NCBI GenBank assembly: GCA_965247245.1
Contig: CBDFGV010000003.1
Location: forward strand, 1,116,001-1,180,000
Origin: Tectiglobus sp965247245
GTDB lineage: Bacteria > Pseudomonadota > Alphaproteobacteria > Rhizobiales > Hyphomicrobiaceae
DNA: 64,000 nucleotides
Direction: 5' to 3'
The notes under the pieces were generated by a model that was given only the letters and a program-made list of their open reading frames with translations, was not told where the DNA came from and searched no databases. The position numbers were made by a program, and so were the translations under genes. Each line of letters begins with the position of its first letter. The first letter of the stretch is position 1. Positions 61,924 through 64,000 of the stretch are shown piece by piece.

Positions 61924-63255
61924 ATGACATCAGAGCTATCTCCATCACCTGCCCAGTCGGCAGGAAAAAACAGTGCGGCCATTGGAACGCTTCTGATTGG
62001 TGTAGCGCTTCTGATGTTGGGCAATGGATTACAAGGCAGTCTATTGGGATTGCGCGCCGCCTCAGAGGGCTTTTCAACCACCATTATCGGTTTTGTAATG
62101 GCAAGCTTCTTTGGTGGCTTTCTATTAGGCGCAACAGTAACAGTCAGAACAGTCCAACGCGTTGGACATGTCAGAACTTTCGCCGCTCTAGCCGCCGTCG
62201 CCTCTGTGGCGATCCTCGCACATGGAATGTTTGTGTCGCCGATCGTCTGGGCGATGCTCCGGTTTGTGACCGGGGTTTGCTATGCTGGCGTATTTGTGGT
62301 CGCCGAAAGCTGGTTGAACGACTCGGCGACGAATGAGTCCCGCGGCCAGCTTCTTTCAGTTTACATGCTCACCGCTTTTGCCGGCATGGGTGGCGGCCAG
62401 TTATTGCTAAATCTCGCGAAACCGGAAGATATTGACCTCTTCATTCTGGTATCAGTGCTGATCTCAATATCAATTGTGCCTATGCTCCTCAGCACAGCCC
62501 CCACGCCGCAGACCACTCAGCAGGTTGAAGCTCCGTCTGTTCCGCAGCTTTCAACACTTCTCAGCGTATACAGGGCCTCACCCCTCGGAGTTGTCGGCAC
62601 CTTTGCAGCCGGCCTGATCAACGGCACCATGCTCGGCATGGGCGTAGTCTACGCACTGGAACGTGGGTTTTCAGTGGAAGGCGCTGCCTACTTCATGAGC
62701 GTCATCATCGCAGGCGCGACGATCCTGCAATTCCCTATTGGAAAGCTGTCTGATGCGTTCGATCGACGCCGAGTGATAACCGGCGTTTCCTTTGCTGCTG
62801 CCGCTTTAGCGCTTATGGCGAACGTCGTCGCCGATGGGCCCGAATTCTGGATCGTGGCGTTACTTTCTGGCGGTATGTCTCTAAGCCTCCATACACTCTC
62901 GATTGCTTACACAAACGATTATCTCGAACCAACGGAAATGATTGGGGCAAGCGGCCTTCTCGTGCTGGTCCTTGGCGTAGGATCGGTTGCGGGTCCATTA
63001 CTTGTTGGACCAATGCTCAGCTTTTTTGGAGCATCTGGTTTTTTCCTATTGATCGCTATCGTGCATATCGCCCTCTCGTTGTTCGCGCTTTGGCGCATGT
63101 CACAACGCCCACCGCTTGAGCAGGAGGCGCAAGGCCCATATATCGCGCTCCATACGGCACCTTCATCGGTTGCAATCGAAGCTGCGGAGGAGGTGCACTC
63201 AGAGCAACTGGCGGAAAGTGCAACTGATGACAACGGTAAATCAGACATCGACTGA
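61924..63255 (+). CDS. Major facilitator superfamily transporter (YcaD-like)
   Basis: A transporter of 443 residues with twelve hydrophobic helices. The MFS motif after helix 2 is weakly visible (TVRTVQRVGHVRTF), and its counterpart after helix 8 is GKLSDAFDRRRVI. VVAESWLND...RGQLLSVYMLTAFAGMGGGQ is characteristic of YcaD-type carriers. Substrate unknown. The tail (about 400-443) is acidic and hydrophilic. Ribosome site weak. Followed by tRNA-Glu on the other strand. Confidence 0.92.
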   Translation: MTSELSPSPAQSAGKNSAAIGTLLIGVALLMLGNGLQGSLLGLRAASEGFSTTIIGFVMASFFGGFLLGATVTVRTVQRVGHVRTFAALAAVASVAILAHGMFVSPIVWAMLRFVTGVCYAGVFVVAESWLNDSATNESRGQLLSVYMLTAFAGMGGGQLLLNLAKPEDIDLFILVSVLISISIVPMLLSTAPTPQTTQQVEAPSVPQLSTLLSVYRASPLGVVGTFAAGLINGTMLGMGVVYALERGFSVEGAAYFMSVIIAGATILQFPIGKLSDAFDRRRVITGVSFAAAALALMANVVADGPEFWIVALLSGGMSLSLHTLSIAYTNDYLEPTEMIGASGLLVLVLGVGSVAGPLLVGPMLSFFGASGFFLLIAIVHIALSLFALWRMSQRPPLEQEAQGPYIALHTAPSSVAIEAAEEVHSEQLAESATDDNGKSDID

Positions 63256-63541
63256 TTAATCCTGGTATGCAGGTTGAGGAACAATTGGGCCGAATCTGCC
63301 TTGGCGGGGTCGCAAGTCCTAAGATCTGAGGCGGATTCACATGCTCACAGAGCGCGAGAAGCAATCAAGGCCGTAGCAGCCCCAATACCCAACTCGAGCT
63401 CTGAAAAACCAGCATCAGCACGTCGATCAAGGTCTGCAAAGGATGATCACTGGCGAATAAAACGTACTAGGATCCAACAAATAGCCCAGATCCACCTAGA
63501 AGAAAGATTGTTTTAATTCAATGAATTGAGTGTGAAAAGAT

Positions 63542-63616
63542 TGGCGCTCCCTAGGGGAATCGAACCCCTCTTTCCAGATTGAAAATCTGGCGTCCTAACC
63601 GATAGACGAAGGGAGC
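63542..63616 (-). tRNA. tRNA-Glu (TTC)
   Basis: The minus strand gives a complete cloverleaf: acceptor stem GCTCCCT/AGGGAGC (63610-63616 and 63546-63552), D arm with TCTATCGGTTAGGACG, anticodon stem CCAGA/TCTGG enclosing TTTTCAA (anticodon TTC), and T arm GAGGGGTTCGATTCCCCT. The discriminator is G and an encoded CCA follows (63542-63544). No truncated repeat suggesting element insertion was found around it. Confidence 0.97.
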
Positions 63617-63713
63617 GCAGGCCGGCTCATATACGGCGCTTTGCAGCGACATGCAAGTGCCAGCTGCTGATTAGCGCACACGTCGCAGTCAAAAAATGCC
63701 GATAGGTACCCGC

Positions 63714-64000
63714 TTAGCCCTGACTTGCAGGGTCGGCAGCATCATCGATGAACAGCTCGAGCTTGTCCCGACCACCCCAGGTATCCCGTCTTAACGTCCC
63801 AGCAACATGAACTGGCATGCCACCGGAATTGAGCAACAGCTCGCCAAGAGGCTGGTCCGCAGCCCGAAAGGCGATGGCATCAAGTCGTGCACCGTCACTG
63901 CCCTGCAGCGCACATCGGACGTGGCTCTCACCAACGATTTTCGCGAACTTAATGACATGGCTACCAAACGCAAAGCGCGGCTGCGGATTGCCTTGCCCGA
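63714..64000 (-). CDS. recJ: Single-stranded-DNA exonuclease RecJ (C-terminal end only)
   Basis: The last 95 codons of a gene that continues beyond the window. The visible residues match the C-terminal OB-like domain of RecJ: PQPRFAFGSHVIKFAKIVG, then DGARLDAIAFRAADQPLG and VAGTLRRDTWGGRDKLEL, ending QLFIDDAA-type. RecJ degrades 5'-ended single strands in recombination and mismatch repair. The stop is TAA at 63714-63716. The tRNA-Glu gene starts 98 bp downstream on the same strand and may share a transcript. Confidence 0.9.
   Translation of the reverse strand, partial: GQGNPQPRFAFGSHVIKFAKIVGESHVRCALQGSDGARLDAIAFRAADQPLGELLLNSGGMPVHVAGTLRRDTWGGRDKLELFIDDAADPASQG

Noticed and set aside
61695..62336. 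213-codon frame across the start of the MFS gene
   Set aside because: Overlaps the MFS gene in another phase and becomes arginine/serine-rich without structure.
63542..63713. tRNA gene as an integration site for a mobile element
   Set aside because: No integrase, partial tRNA repeat or change in composition was seen on either side.

Overview
The window looks like chromosomal DNA of a free-living, aerobic, heterotrophic alphaproteobacterium. The evidence is the branched-chain 2-oxoacid dehydrogenase operon with a divergent Lrp-type regulator, isovaleryl-CoA dehydrogenase, a TakP-type TRAP transporter, a CrtW-type carotenoid ketolase, DoxX and DUF6064 membrane proteins, a PAS-containing soluble chemoreceptor and moderate GC content. 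The order cannot be fixed by eye (Hyphomicrobiales or Rhodospirillales-like). No insertion sequence, prophage, CRISPR array, rRNA or plasmid gene was seen. One tRNA (Glu, TTC) lies near the right end. Two genes are cut by the window: a tandem thioredoxin-fold glutaredoxin at the left edge and recJ at the right edge.

Layout. 1-5 kb: redox proteins (glutaredoxin, rhodanese), a lipoprotein, a YdcF-type protein, a thiolase and two small membrane proteins. 5.1-8.7 kb: a complete TRAP transporter operon (binding protein, large permease, small permease, read leftwards) ending in a clear terminator. 9-13.9 kb: isovaleryl-CoA dehydrogenase, a hotdog thioesterase, a membrane methyltransferase-like protein, a periplasmic coiled-coil protein of unknown function and a luciferase-like flavin oxidoreductase. 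14-19 kb: an acetyltransferase, an aldo/keto reductase, and a divergent pair of units (aldehyde dehydrogenase plus 3-hydroxyisobutyrate-dehydrogenase-like enzyme; phytanoyl-CoA-dioxygenase-like enzyme) around a small palindrome. 19-24.7 kb: the four-gene bkd complex with its Lrp-family regulator.

24.8-28.5 kb: an ArsR/AHSA1 pair, a secreted histidine phosphatase and a two-gene ABC exporter. 28.7-34.2 kb: carotenoid genes crtB, crtW, crtE, type 2 IPP isomerase and crtI. They could make lycopene-type precursors, and CrtW implies ketolated cyclic carotenoids, but no lycopene cyclase is in the window. 34.2-40.5 kb: envelope genes, namely two L,D-transpeptidases either side of a DoxX membrane protein with a long N-terminal tail, a DUF6064 protein and a Tat-exported aldo/keto reductase. 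40.7-46.8 kb: stress and ion genes, including a NaChBac-type voltage-gated sodium channel, a Dps-like protein with an altered ferroxidase centre and a small repeat protein upstream, a DedA protein, an OxyR-like regulator lacking the peroxidatic cysteine, and a LysR regulator facing a DoxX-VOC operon across a perfect palindrome.

47.5-57 kb: a large aldehyde dehydrogenase, an NTF2-like protein, DNA polymerase II, a leftward four-gene run (ureohydrolase, SGNH hydrolase, YrdC-domain protein, carboxymuconolactone-decarboxylase-like protein) and an Old Yellow Enzyme. 57.5-64 kb: a PAS-like/GNAT-like/XRE trio of unknown role, a soluble chemoreceptor with two near-duplicate PAS domains, an MFS transporter, tRNA-Glu and recJ.

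The clearest metabolic theme is branched-chain amino and 2-oxo acid breakdown: TRAP uptake of an organic (probably 2-oxo) acid, the bkd complex, isovaleryl-CoA dehydrogenase and a thiolase. The second is membrane-protective carotenoid synthesis. The most unusual observations are the OxyR-like and Dps-like proteins that have each lost defining residues, and the uncharacterised PAS/GNAT/XRE trio.
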